Shown: piece by piece, positions 17,017 to 24,746 of the stretch
Numbering within the stretch: the first letter of the stretch is position 1
Layout: each line of letters opens with the position of its first letter
Source of the DNA: Phycisphaerae bacterium
GTDB lineage: Bacteria; Planctomycetota; Phycisphaerae; Phycisphaerales; UBA1924
NCBI GenBank assembly: GCA_030429485.1
Contig: JAUIFD010000019.1
Location: 1-33,044 of the forward strand
Direction: 5' to 3'
DNA length: 33,044 nucleotides
Position numbers and translations under genes: made by a program
The notes under the pieces: generated by a model
Database searches by the model: none
What the model was told of the DNA's origin: nothing
The model's input: only the letters and a program-made list of their open reading frames with translations

Positions 17017-18489
17017 ATGCGCACGACCCTCTCAGCCCTCTTGGCCGCCTTCCTGATGATCGCGTGCGCGAGCGATGCCGCGTGGGGGCAGTCGCGCCGT
17101 CCCGGTCGTCCGTCGCGCGAGCCGAGCCAGCCGACTCAGCCCGCTCCCAAGCCGGCCGATCCGGGGGACGTCGACGATCCGGACCCGGAGGACTCCCAGA
17201 CGCAGCAGCCGGTGCTCCCGCGCGGGCCGGCGCCGAGCGTCGCTCCCGCTGCGCCCGAGCAGCGTGATCCTCCGAAGGACAGCCCGTACCTGCAGCGCGA
17301 ACGTCCGAAGGACTGGACGATCAAAGTCGACGTGACGGTGCAGTCGTACCAGGACTTCCGCCCTGGCCAGCGGCAGATGCCGGTGATCGCTCCCTTGGTG
17401 TTTGACCAGGCGATGGTGGTGTTCCCGGTTGTGCCGACGACCGGATCGTCCCTCGTGCTGACCGAGCGCATCGAGGACGCGGCGGTGCCGGTTGTGCGTG
17501 GGTATGTCGATCTCGATGGCCGCACCGTCTCCGATACGCCGGAGCTCATCAGCACGCGCGCCGGTGGCGAGCCGCTGCAGGGCGGGTCGTGGCGTGCGCA
17601 GTGGCCCGTCCTCCCGCTCCAGGGAGGGGGCAAGTACGAGGTCCGCAACATGAAGCTGCACGTCGAGATTCCCGTGCAGGCGTTCCGCACGGTCTTTGAT
17701 GAGCAGGGTGCGCGTAACATCGTGTGGCCGAAGAACGGCTGGCCCGAAGAGGTGCAGACCGTGTTCGAGCCGTACGGCTTCGTCGACAACGATCTGCGCA
17801 ACGACTACGACATGAGCACGATCGACGGGCTCATCGCGCAGTGGACCGACGGGCAGGACCCGAAGAAGGTCAAGCCGTCGGTGCTCGCGAAGTGGCTCTG
17901 TGGGAACGTGGCGGACCACGTCACCCAGCTCACCGGCAACGGGTTTTCCTACGACACGCGAACGGGCGTGATCAACGGGTTCGAGCCGCAGCCGGTCGGT
18001 GAGACCGCGAGCAGCCAGCGTGGTTCTCCCATCGACCTCGCGACGCTCCTGTGCGCGGTGTACCGGCGGGCCGGCCTCCCGGCGCGCCTTGTGGTGGGGT
18101 ACGACGAAGACGGCGACCGCAACAAGACCTACCTCGAGCGCAACTCCAAGTCCCGCGAACTCCGGGTGTGGGTGGAGTTTGCGCTGTACGACGACGTCGA
18201 GAACACGCTCGCGTGGGTGCCGGTGGATATCGCGCAGATCAAGAAGTCGTCGAGCCGCATGCCGCCCAACTTCATGGATCGTGACCTCAAGTACTTCGGC
18301 ACGCACGACGAGCTGGACCGGGTCGTGCCGCTCTCGTTCCACCTGCACCCGCCGACATCGGTGATCGCCCACGGTGCGCCCGGGCTCTGGGGCTGGCTGC
18401 CGCAGTCGCGCGACGGGCGCGTGCAGGTTGTCGGCGCCACCCAGTTCCTTCGCTTCGATGTGGGTCGCACGCCGAGCCGGGGGCGGTAG
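17017..18489 (+). CDS. exported transglutaminase-fold protein, catalytic residues replaced
   Basis: A 490-residue exported protein. The N-terminal hydrophobic segment (residues 5-17) ends LMIAC, so it may be a lipoprotein at C17 or be cleaved near AWG-Q25. A Pro-rich linker covers 26-98, and a beta-rich region 100-230 comes before the transglutaminase-like core at about 265-405. In the core, the GxCxDxA motif reads GSPIDLA with Pro338 in place of the Cys. The HxWVE motif reads RVWVE with Arg383 in place of His. D404 in WVPVD is kept. It is therefore probably a non-enzymatic binding or scaffold variant. ATG 17017 has GGAG 8 nt upstream; a possible -10, TACACT, lies at 16944. It converges on the S10 gene 4 bp away. 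Confidence 0.85.
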   Translation: MRTTLSALLAAFLMIACASDAAWGQSRRPGRPSREPSQPTQPAPKPADPGDVDDPDPEDSQTQQPVLPRGPAPSVAPAAPEQRDPPKDSPYLQRERPKDWTIKVDVTVQSYQDFRPGQRQMPVIAPLVFDQAMVVFPVVPTTGSSLVLTERIEDAAVPVVRGYVDLDGRTVSDTPELISTRAGGEPLQGGSWRAQWPVLPLQGGGKYEVRNMKLHVEIPVQAFRTVFDEQGARNIVWPKNGWPEEVQTVFEPYGFVDNDLRNDYDMSTIDGLIAQWTDGQDPKKVKPSVLAKWLCGNVADHVTQLTGNGFSYDTRTGVINGFEPQPVGETASSQRGSPIDLATLLCAVYRRAGLPARLVVGYDEDGDRNKTYLERNSKSRELRVWVEFALYDDVENTLAWVPVDIAQIKKSSSRMPPNFMDRDLKYFGTHDELDRVVPLSFHLHPPTSVIAHGAPGLWGWLPQSRDGRVQVVGATQFLRFDVGRTPSRGR

Positions 18490-18493
18490 GGGG

Positions 18494-20086
18494 TCAGGGA
18501 GCGCCGAGGGCGCCGCGATACCACTGGGCGAGATCGCTGCGGAGCTTCTCGCGGTCTGCGCGCCGGACGTACATCATGTGTCCGGCGTCGTAGTACTTCG
18601 TCTCGATGTTGCTGCGGAGTTCCGGGCGGAGCATGAGGTGGTCGATCGTGTAGTCGGCCGCGAAGTACGGCGTCGCGAGGTCGTAGTAGCCCGCCGCGAC
18701 GAAGATCTTGAGCGAGGGCAGCTGCTGCATAGCTGAGCGCATGCGTTCAGCCACGTTGACGTACTGGTTGTTGCCGCTGCGTCCGTAATCCCACGGCTGC
18801 ACGCGCCCGGTGAGGATCTCGTAGGTGAGGTCGGACTCGAAGCCGAGGTCGTGGCGGATGTAATGGTTGAAGGCGCCGGTGTAGTTGCCCTGGATCGCCG
18901 ACATCGAAGGGTCAAACTCGTATCCCTCGCCCGCATCGTCGCGGTCGGCGCCCGTGTACCGCGAGTCGAGTCGGCCCACGGTCTTGCCCTGTGATCGCAG
19001 GAGTTCCTTGCAGAAGCGGCCCTGCGAGATGCGCAAGTTGGAGCGTTGGATGAACGTCGCCGAGAGACCGGTCAGCGCACTCATCCGCTGAGCGATGGCG
19101 CTCTGTTCGGCGGCCGAGAGAGCGTCGCCCTTCATCAAGGCCGTCGCGTACTCGCCGGAAGCGAATGCCTCGGCGTCGCGCAGGAGATCCGCGAGCGGGC
19201 GCGTCGCATGCGGACCGGTCAGCGCGCCATGGGCGTGCGCCGTCGCGGTGTAGGTGGGTAGATAGAGGATGTACGGCAGGTCGTTGCCGATGTTGAACCG
19301 GATGGTCTGGAAGTTGAGCACTGCGGAGATCAGCACCACGCCGTTGAGGGCGATGCCGTGGCGCTCGAAGAGGTGCTCGGAGAGCCCCGCAGCGCGCGTG
19401 GTGCCGTAGCTCTCGCCCGCGATGAACTTGGGGCTCGCCCACCGGTCGTGCTCGGAGAGGTAGCGACGGATGAACTCGGCGACCGAGCTGATGTCCTGTT
19501 CCACGCCGTGGAAATCGCGAGAGCTGCCGCCCTCTTCGGGGCGCGAGAAGCCGGTCGTCACCGGGTCGATGAACACGAAGTCGGAGAGATCAAGCAGGGA
19601 AGCTTCGTTGTCGACGAGCCCGTACGGGGGCGAGCCCGCGTTGCCGAAGTCGTCGGCGTAGTTGATCCGCTTGGGGCCGAAGAGCCCCATGTGGAGCCAA
19701 ACGGAGCTCGATCCAGGCCCGCCGTTGAACGAGAACGTGATGGGGCGCTGGGCCGGGTCGGGGAAGTTCGCAGGATCGCTGGCCGCGGCCTCTCGCCGTT
19801 GGTCGGCCGAAAGCGAGCGCGATGCCCGCCGGTAGGAGATGTAGAACACGCTCGCGGTCGCCTTGCCGTCCTCGCCAGCGAGTTGGATGGTGCCAGCCTC
19901 GGCGACGTACATGAACCGCTGGCCGCCGATCGACGCGTCATGAAAGGTGACCGCCGGCGCGTCGGGGTATCGGACGTACGCGAGGTCGTCCTCCTTCTTG
20001 CCCTTGGCGTCGTCCTGAGCGGCGGTCTGGGAGCACGTCAGTGCGAACGTGACGAGGAGTACGGCGGAGAAGGCGTGCCTGATCAT
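18494..20086 (-). CDS. exported S10 family serine carboxypeptidase
   Basis: A 530-residue protein with a signal peptide (residues 1-24, AFSAVLLVTFALTCSQTAAQ). S10 peptidases remove C-terminal residues from peptides at acid pH. Motifs are FNGGPGSSS (120-128), nucleophile S226 in AGESYG, D469 in GYYDLATPY and H503 in DAGHM, the full triad in the usual order. The ATG at 20086 is chosen because the signal peptide follows directly and TATGCT lies 6 nt upstream. There is no Shine-Dalgarno, pointing to a leaderless mRNA. The frame is open for 20 further codons into the divergent promoter region. The location is probably periplasmic or extracellular, for nutrient scavenging. Confidence 0.92.
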   Translation of the reverse strand: MIRHAFSAVLLVTFALTCSQTAAQDDAKGKKEDDLAYVRYPDAPAVTFHDASIGGQRFMYVAEAGTIQLAGEDGKATASVFYISYRRASRSLSADQRREAAASDPANFPDPAQRPITFSFNGGPGSSSVWLHMGLFGPKRINYADDFGNAGSPPYGLVDNEASLLDLSDFVFIDPVTTGFSRPEEGGSSRDFHGVEQDISSVAEFIRRYLSEHDRWASPKFIAGESYGTTRAAGLSEHLFERHGIALNGVVLISAVLNFQTIRFNIGNDLPYILYLPTYTATAHAHGALTGPHATRPLADLLRDAEAFASGEYATALMKGDALSAAEQSAIAQRMSALTGLSATFIQRSNLRISQGRFCKELLRSQGKTVGRLDSRYTGADRDDAGEGYEFDPSMSAIQGNYTGAFNHYIRHDLGFESDLTYEILTGRVQPWDYGRSGNNQYVNVAERMRSAMQQLPSLKIFVAAGYYDLATPYFAADYTIDHLMLRPELRSNIETKYYDAGHMMYVRRADREKLRSDLAQWYRGALGAP

Positions 20087-20092
20087 GGCGCG

Positions 20093-20098
20093 AGCATA
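20093..20098 (-). promoter_or_regulatory. candidate -10 element, S10 peptidase gene (leaderless)
   Basis: TATGCT on the minus strand ends exactly 6 nt before the ATG at 20086, and no Shine-Dalgarno is present. It shares the 49-bp spacer with the divergent element at 20124-20129. Confidence 0.45.
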
Positions 20099-20123
20099 CC
20101 GCGGGGCGGGGTGGGAGCCGCGA

Positions 20124-20129
20124 TAGGCT
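20124..20129 (+). promoter_or_regulatory. candidate -10 element, AhpD-like gene (leaderless)
   Basis: TAGGCT ends exactly 6 nt before the ATG at 20136, with no Shine-Dalgarno at a workable distance. It mirrors the divergent element of the S10 peptidase gene. Confidence 0.4.
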
Positions 20130-20135
20130 GGGTGC

Positions 20136-20726
20136 ATGGCGTACATCAGGGTGATCCCCGAGGTCGAGGCGGTGGGGGAACTTGCCGAGTTGTATCGGCG
20201 CTACGGCAACGCCGACGGGACCGTCGACAACGTGCTGAAGGTCCACTCGCTCAATGCGGAGTCCCTCGCGGCACACTGCGCGCTGTATGTGCAGGCGATG
20301 CATCGGCCGAGCCCGCTCACGCGGGCCGAGCGTGAGGTCGCGGGCGTCGTGGTCAGCCGGATCAACGGGTGCGCGTATTGCAGGGAGCATCACGCGGCGG
20401 GGCTCGCGCGACTGCTGCCCGCGGAGCGCCGGAGCGCGGCCCGCGCGCTGGCGGATGGCGATGAGTCCGCGCTCGACGCTCGCGAGCGTGCGGTCGCCGT
20501 CTATGCCGCGAAGCTGACGCGCGAGCCCGATGCGGTCGGACAGGCGGACGTCGATGCGCTCCGCGCCGCGGGGTTGAGCGATCGCGAGGTGGTCGATCTT
20601 GCGCAGGTGGTCGCGTATTTCGCGTACGCGAACCGGATTGTCCTGGGGTTGGGGGCTCGGCTTGGCGAGGGCGAGGGAGCTGTCGGCGACTGGCCGGCGG
20701 AGTCGCGTCCCGCGGCGACCGACTAG
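20136..20726 (+). CDS. AhpD-like / carboxymuconolactone decarboxylase-family protein
   Basis: A 196-residue all-helical protein of the AhpD/CMD superfamily, close to the uncharacterised peroxidase-related enzymes. The redox motif is C79-A-Y-C82 with H86 (CxxCxxxH), preceded by LTRAEREVAGVVVSRING. Members reduce peroxides or relay electrons through the Cys pair; the actual substrate is unknown. About 15 polar residues trail the fold. No Shine-Dalgarno precedes the ATG; TAGGCT at 20124 suggests a leaderless mRNA. The acyl-CoA carboxylase gene begins 18 bp after the stop. Confidence 0.87.
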   Translation: MAYIRVIPEVEAVGELAELYRRYGNADGTVDNVLKVHSLNAESLAAHCALYVQAMHRPSPLTRAEREVAGVVVSRINGCAYCREHHAAGLARLLPAERRSAARALADGDESALDARERAVAVYAAKLTREPDAVGQADVDALRAAGLSDREVVDLAQVVAYFAYANRIVLGLGARLGEGEGAVGDWPAESRPAATD

Positions 20727-20732
20727 GCGCGA

Positions 20733-20738
20733 TACCGT
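20733..20738 (+). promoter_or_regulatory. candidate -10 element, acyl-CoA carboxylase gene (leaderless)
   Basis: TACCGT ends exactly 6 nt before the ATG at 20745, and no Shine-Dalgarno lies in the 18-bp gap after the previous gene. The carboxylase may therefore have its own leaderless transcript although it follows its neighbour closely. Confidence 0.35.
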
Positions 20739-20744
20739 GAACGT

Positions 20745-22490
20745 ATGACTGAGCCGGTCGCTGCGCTTCGAAGGACCACCGCCGAGTTCGCCGAGCAGGA
20801 GAAGAGCATCCGCGCGGGCGGCGGCGCGAAGGCGATCGAACGCCAGCACGCCAAGGGACGGCTAACCGCCCGTGAGCGCGTGGCGCGTCTTGTGGATCCG
20901 GTTGCCCAGAGCCGCGAGTGCGGGGGTGCGGGGATCGAGCCGCACGCGGACGCGATCCCGGGCTTCATGGAGCTCGGGCTCTGGTCGGCGCACGGGATGT
21001 ACGCCGAGCACGGCGGCGCACCGGCAGCCGGCGTGGTGACGGGCATCGGGCGTGTTCACGGTCGCCCGCACATGATCATCGCCAACGACGCGACGGTGAA
21101 GGCCGGCGCGTTCTTCCCGATGACGTGCAAGAAGATCATCCGAGCGCAGCACATCGCGCGCATGGCGCGCCTTCCGCTCGTGTATCTCGTGGATTCCGCG
21201 GGCGTGTTCCTCCCGATCCAGGAGGATGTCTTCCCCGACACCGATGATTTCGGGCGGATCTTCTATCTCAACTCGGTGCTGTCGGCCGAGGGCGTGCCGC
21301 AGGTGGCGGCGATCATGGGGTATTGCGTCGCGGGCGGTGGGTATCTGCCCGTGCTGTGCGACACACTCCTGATGACCGAGGGCTCGGGGCTTTATCTCGC
21401 CGGGCCGGCGCTGGTGAAAGCGGCGATCGGGCAGGAGGTCTCCGACGAGGAACTCGGCGGCGCGGAGATGCACGCGAGCATCTCCGGCACGATCGACTTC
21501 CGCGAGCCGGACGACGAGGCGTGCCTGGTGCGCGTGCGGGAGGTGGTGGGGAAGCGCCAAGCGATACCGGGACAGAGTGACACGAATGAAGCCCGGGGTG
21601 TGTCGTCGTATCGCCAGGGTTCAGAGGTCTTCTCCATCTTCACCGACAAGCCCGGCGAGCAGTACGAAGTGCGCGAGATCATCGAATGCATCGTCGATGC
21701 ACGCACGCTTCCCGACACCGCTTCCGAGCACGGCGGCGAGACGCTCGGTCCCGACTTCGACGAGTACAAGGCCGACTACGGGCGATCGCTGGTCTGCGGG
21801 TACGGGCGGATCGACGGCATGCCTTGCGGCATCGTCGCCAATCAGGGCAGGATGACCGAGCGCGTGATGCCGGGCGGCAAGGGCGGGCCGAGCAAGTCAG
21901 TGAACATGCCGCGCGTGATCTACGACGACGCAGCCGACAAGGCGGCGCGCTTCATCATGGACTGCAATCAAAGGAAGATCCCGCTCGTGTTCCTGCACGA
22001 CACAACGGGTTTCATGGTCGGGCGCGATTCGGAGCAGGGCGGCATCATCCGCGCCGGGGCGAAGATGGTCAACGCGATGTCCAACTCGGTCGTACCCAAG
22101 ATCGTCGTCATCATGGGCGGGAGCTACGGCGCCGGCAACTACGCGATGTGCGGGCGGGCGTTCGAGCCGTTCCTGAGCCTCGCGTGGCCGGGCTCGAGGT
22201 GCGCGGTGATGGGCGCCGCCCAGGCCTCCGGCACGCTCGCGATGATCGAGGAACGCTCGCGCGAGCGCAAGGGCGAGGCGATCGACAAGGAGACGCACGA
22301 CGCGATCCTCGGCGCCGTACGCGCGAGCTACAACGAGCAGCAGGACATCCGCCACGCCGCGAGCCGTGGGTGGATCGATCGCATCATTGATCCCGCCGAG
22401 ACGCGCGACGAACTGATCGGTGCGCTCCGCGCGGCCGAAGCGGGGTGGGATTACTCCCGCGCGTTTGGTGTCGGCGTGTTACAGACCTAA
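20745..22490 (+). CDS. acyl-CoA carboxylase carboxyltransferase (beta) subunit
   Basis: A 581-residue carboxyltransferase that moves CO2 from biotin to an acyl-CoA. Seen are HAKGRLTARERV near the N-terminus, the first oxyanion-hole loop CVAGGGYLP (about 192-200) and the second, GGSYGAGNYAM (about 457-467), plus LVDSAGVFLPIQEDVFPD and AGPALVKAAIGQEVS. This pattern is closest to methylcrotonyl-CoA or propionyl-CoA carboxylase beta subunits; which acyl-CoA is used cannot be read here. The biotin carboxylase/carrier subunit that usually sits beside it is absent from the window. A hairpin follows the stop directly. Confidence 0.9.
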   Translation: MTEPVAALRRTTAEFAEQEKSIRAGGGAKAIERQHAKGRLTARERVARLVDPVAQSRECGGAGIEPHADAIPGFMELGLWSAHGMYAEHGGAPAAGVVTGIGRVHGRPHMIIANDATVKAGAFFPMTCKKIIRAQHIARMARLPLVYLVDSAGVFLPIQEDVFPDTDDFGRIFYLNSVLSAEGVPQVAAIMGYCVAGGGYLPVLCDTLLMTEGSGLYLAGPALVKAAIGQEVSDEELGGAEMHASISGTIDFREPDDEACLVRVREVVGKRQAIPGQSDTNEARGVSSYRQGSEVFSIFTDKPGEQYEVREIIECIVDARTLPDTASEHGGETLGPDFDEYKADYGRSLVCGYGRIDGMPCGIVANQGRMTERVMPGGKGGPSKSVNMPRVIYDDAADKAARFIMDCNQRKIPLVFLHDTTGFMVGRDSEQGGIIRAGAKMVNAMSNSVVPKIVVIMGGSYGAGNYAMCGRAFEPFLSLAWPGSRCAVMGAAQASGTLAMIEERSRERKGEAIDKETHDAILGAVRASYNEQQDIRHAASRGWIDRIIDPAETRDELIGALRAAEAGWDYSRAFGVGVLQT

Positions 22491-22510
22491 CGGGGCAGGA
22501 GGAAGCCCCG
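22491..22510 (+). terminator. possible terminator after the carboxylase gene
   Basis: CGGGGC (22491-22496) and GCCCCG (22505-22510) form a 6-bp GC stem with an 8-nt loop directly after the TAA stop. Only GGTTCG follows, so a U tract is lacking. Confidence 0.4.
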
Positions 22511-22607
22511 GGTTCGTGCGACGGAGACGGCGGTTGACGAGGATGCGACCTGCGCCGGCGGTAGCATGCGCACGGCCGGTCGTGCATCGGGCCATAGGAG
22601 ATTCAGC

Positions 22608-23642
22608 ATGCGGTTCGGAAGATACACAGCAATGGTCGCGGCCTTTGGCGTCGCGGCTCCCGCTTCGGCGCAGTTGATGGTGGTGGACAGCTCGGGCGAT
22701 CGCGTCTGCTTGTTTGACCAAGAAGACGGGTCGGTCATCGACCTGGATTGGCTCAGCGACGCCGGCGCCGTTGGATGGGCGTTCTCGACGCCGAAGGAAG
22801 CAGCGGTTGTCGGCGATGAGATCTGGGTCGCGGATCAGCTTGAGGACGCGATCCACCGTTTCGCCGCTGACGGGGTGTTTCTCTCGACCATCACCGAGGG
22901 TCCGGGTGGTCAGCCTCTCAACAACATCAGGAGCCTCGGCGTCACCGGCGATACGGTGTATGTGACCAACGCGGACGCGCCGCTCAACGACGCGATTGTT
23001 ATCTTCTCGAGCGACGGCACGCCGATGAGCAGCTTCGCTGCGTCCGGCGCGTTCTCGCTCGGGTGCTTCGACGCGGAGCCGTTCAACGGCGAGATTCTCG
23101 TTTCCAACGCCGATTCCGACGCGCTGCAGCGCTATACGGAGTCCGGCGCGTTCCTCGGGAACTTCGCGAGCGGGTACGCCTACTTGGAGCAGGTCGTTGT
23201 GCTCGACGACGGGAGCGTCCTCACTGCCAACGCGATCGACTCGGTCGGTATCGAGGGTATCTACCACTTCAACGCCGATGGTTCGGTTCGGGCGTACCTC
23301 GACACCGCCGCCATCAATACGTCCGCGGTGATCCGCGGCGCCAACGTGCTCAACAACGGCGGGTATCTCGTCTCGACCTCGGCGGGGGTCTGGACCTATG
23401 TCTCCGGCGTCTGGACGGAGATCAACGGTGACATCAACGGCCAGTACATCACGGTGCTGTCTGCCGGTGACGATGCCTGTGCGCCGGACCTGACGGATGA
23501 CGGCAACGTCGACACCAACGATTTCTTCCTGTTCTTGACGTACTACCAGAACCAGGACCCACGCGCCGATTTCTCCGCCGGCGGCGGGATCAACACCAAC
23601 GACTTCTTCGCCTTCCTCGCGGCCTACCAGGCTGGGTGCTGA
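22608..23642 (+). CDS. secreted beta-propeller-like protein with C-terminal GC-type dockerin-like tail
   Basis: A 344-residue secreted protein. The signal peptide (residues 1-21, ending ASA-Q) is followed by an NHL/SMP-30-like beta-propeller region (about 25-285) with repeats such as EIWVADQLEDAIHRF, TVYVTNAD and EILVSNADSDALQRY. Residues 294-344 form two EF-hand-like dockerin segments: DLTDDGNVDTNDFFLFL, then INTNDFFAFLAAYQAGC. The protein ends in Gly-Cys, the form known as GC-type dockerin in Phycisphaerae, thought to act in surface sorting or attachment. The ATG has GGAG 7 nt upstream. A TTGACG at 22534 and TAGCAT at 22562 are 22 nt apart, too far for a standard promoter. A strong terminator follows. 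Confidence 0.87.
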   Translation: MRFGRYTAMVAAFGVAAPASAQLMVVDSSGDRVCLFDQEDGSVIDLDWLSDAGAVGWAFSTPKEAAVVGDEIWVADQLEDAIHRFAADGVFLSTITEGPGGQPLNNIRSLGVTGDTVYVTNADAPLNDAIVIFSSDGTPMSSFAASGAFSLGCFDAEPFNGEILVSNADSDALQRYTESGAFLGNFASGYAYLEQVVVLDDGSVLTANAIDSVGIEGIYHFNADGSVRAYLDTAAINTSAVIRGANVLNNGGYLVSTSAGVWTYVSGVWTEINGDINGQYITVLSAGDDACAPDLTDDGNVDTNDFFLFLTYYQNQDPRADFSAGGGINTNDFFAFLAAYQAGC

Positions 23643-23680
23643 CGGAAGAGCTGAGAAGCAACGATCGTGGACTTGCGCAG

Positions 23681-23710
23681 CCGCCCCGTGTCTACGGGGC
23701 GGTTGTCTTT
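23681..23710 (+). terminator. rho-independent terminator after the dockerin protein gene
   Basis: CCGCCCCG (23681-23688) pairs perfectly with CGGGGCGG (23695-23702) around the loop TGTCTA, followed by TTGTCTTT. It lies 38 nt after the stop. Confidence 0.8.
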
Positions 23711-23733
23711 CGACACTTTGGGCGGATCGGCGT

Positions 23734-23739
23734 TACGCT
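23734..23739 (+). promoter_or_regulatory. candidate -10 element, M14 peptidase gene (leaderless)
   Basis: TACGCT ends exactly 6 nt before the ATG at 23746. The sequence before the start is CTCTCC, with no Shine-Dalgarno. It follows the terminator of the previous gene, so an own promoter is required here. Confidence 0.45.
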
Positions 23740-23745
23740 CTCTCC

Positions 23746-24696
23746 ATGCTGACTCGCGCATGGATCGCGTCGTGTCTGGTCGTCTTCGCAGGATGTGCCG
23801 TGGAGAACGGTGGGACTGAGGCGATGACCCCCGTTGCGGGCCCGTCGGTCGCTGCGGCTCCCTCGTCAGTGCCGAAAGTACACGAGGCAGAGCTTCCAGT
23901 GCCGCCACGCGTCCGCGCACGCGAGGGAGGGCTGACCACTACCGATCGCCCGATCGGGCGATCTCGGGACGGCGCGACGATCACGGTGCGCGAGTTTGGC
24001 TCTGGGGCGGCTCGGGTGCTCTTGGTCGGGCTCATCCACGGTGACGAGGCGGAGGGGTACGAGCAGTTCGACCAGCTTTGGGAGGAGCTCCGTGCTGAGG
24101 GTGTCGGCAGTGTGGCGACCGTGCGCGCGATCCCGAATGTGAACCCCGATGGGCACGCGGCACGCTCTCGATCGAACGCTCGCGGCGTGGATCTCAACCG
24201 CAACTGGCCGGCGTCCAACTTCTCCCCTTCGCCCTCGCGCGGTCCGCACGCTCTGTCGGAGCCGGAAACCCGGGCGGCGCTCGCCGAGCTCCGTGCCTTC
24301 GATCCACACCTGATCGTCGTGTTCCACTCCGCGTCGAGTGGGCCGTTCGTTGATCCCGACGGCCCCGTCGATGAGGCGGCCGAGGCGTTCGTGTCTGCGG
24401 CTCGTGCGAGTGACTCCCGTTGGCGTGTGCATGCGGATTACACCAATCCCCCGGGCTCGCTCGGCACGTACGCCGGGCTCGACCTCGGCATCCCGGTCCT
24501 TACGGTCGAGTTCAAGCGTGGGCAGTCCGCTGCATCGGCGCGCATTGCTGCGTCCCTTGGTCTGCGTGCGTGCATCGATCATCTCGCGGCCGGCGGGGGT
24601 CAGGCGCCGCGCAACGCGGCCGAATCGCTGGATCGCATCGACGCGAGCATCGCTCGCCATCGGGAAGCCGTATCGACATCGGCGCCCATGCCCTAG
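23746..24696 (+). CDS. M14-family zinc carboxypeptidase lipoprotein
   Basis: A 316-residue predicted lipoprotein with the lipobox VVFAGC (C17), followed by a Pro/Ala-rich linker to about residue 65. The M14 fold shows zinc ligands H98 and E101 in LIHGDE and H194 in VVFHSA, substrate-binding R152 in DLNRNWP, and general base E255 in TVEFKRG. Layout and size resemble the murein-peptide amidase MpaA and other small M14 enzymes, so cleavage of peptidoglycan peptides is possible but unproven. It is expected to be anchored in a membrane facing the periplasm. It starts without a Shine-Dalgarno behind TACGCT. Confidence 0.88.
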   Translation: MLTRAWIASCLVVFAGCAVENGGTEAMTPVAGPSVAAAPSSVPKVHEAELPVPPRVRAREGGLTTTDRPIGRSRDGATITVREFGSGAARVLLVGLIHGDEAEGYEQFDQLWEELRAEGVGSVATVRAIPNVNPDGHAARSRSNARGVDLNRNWPASNFSPSPSRGPHALSEPETRAALAELRAFDPHLIVVFHSASSGPFVDPDGPVDEAAEAFVSAARASDSRWRVHADYTNPPGSLGTYAGLDLGIPVLTVEFKRGQSAASARIAASLGLRACIDHLAAGGGQAPRNAAESLDRIDASIARHREAVSTSAPMP

Positions 24697-24746
24697 GCCC
24701 TGTTCGCGCCCACTCTTGGACGAGACTGGGGCGGTGCGCATCACGC

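Noticed and set aside
22534-22567. TTGACG ... TAGCAT as a promoter of the dockerin protein gene
   Set aside because: The 22-nt spacer is too long for a sigma70-type promoter.
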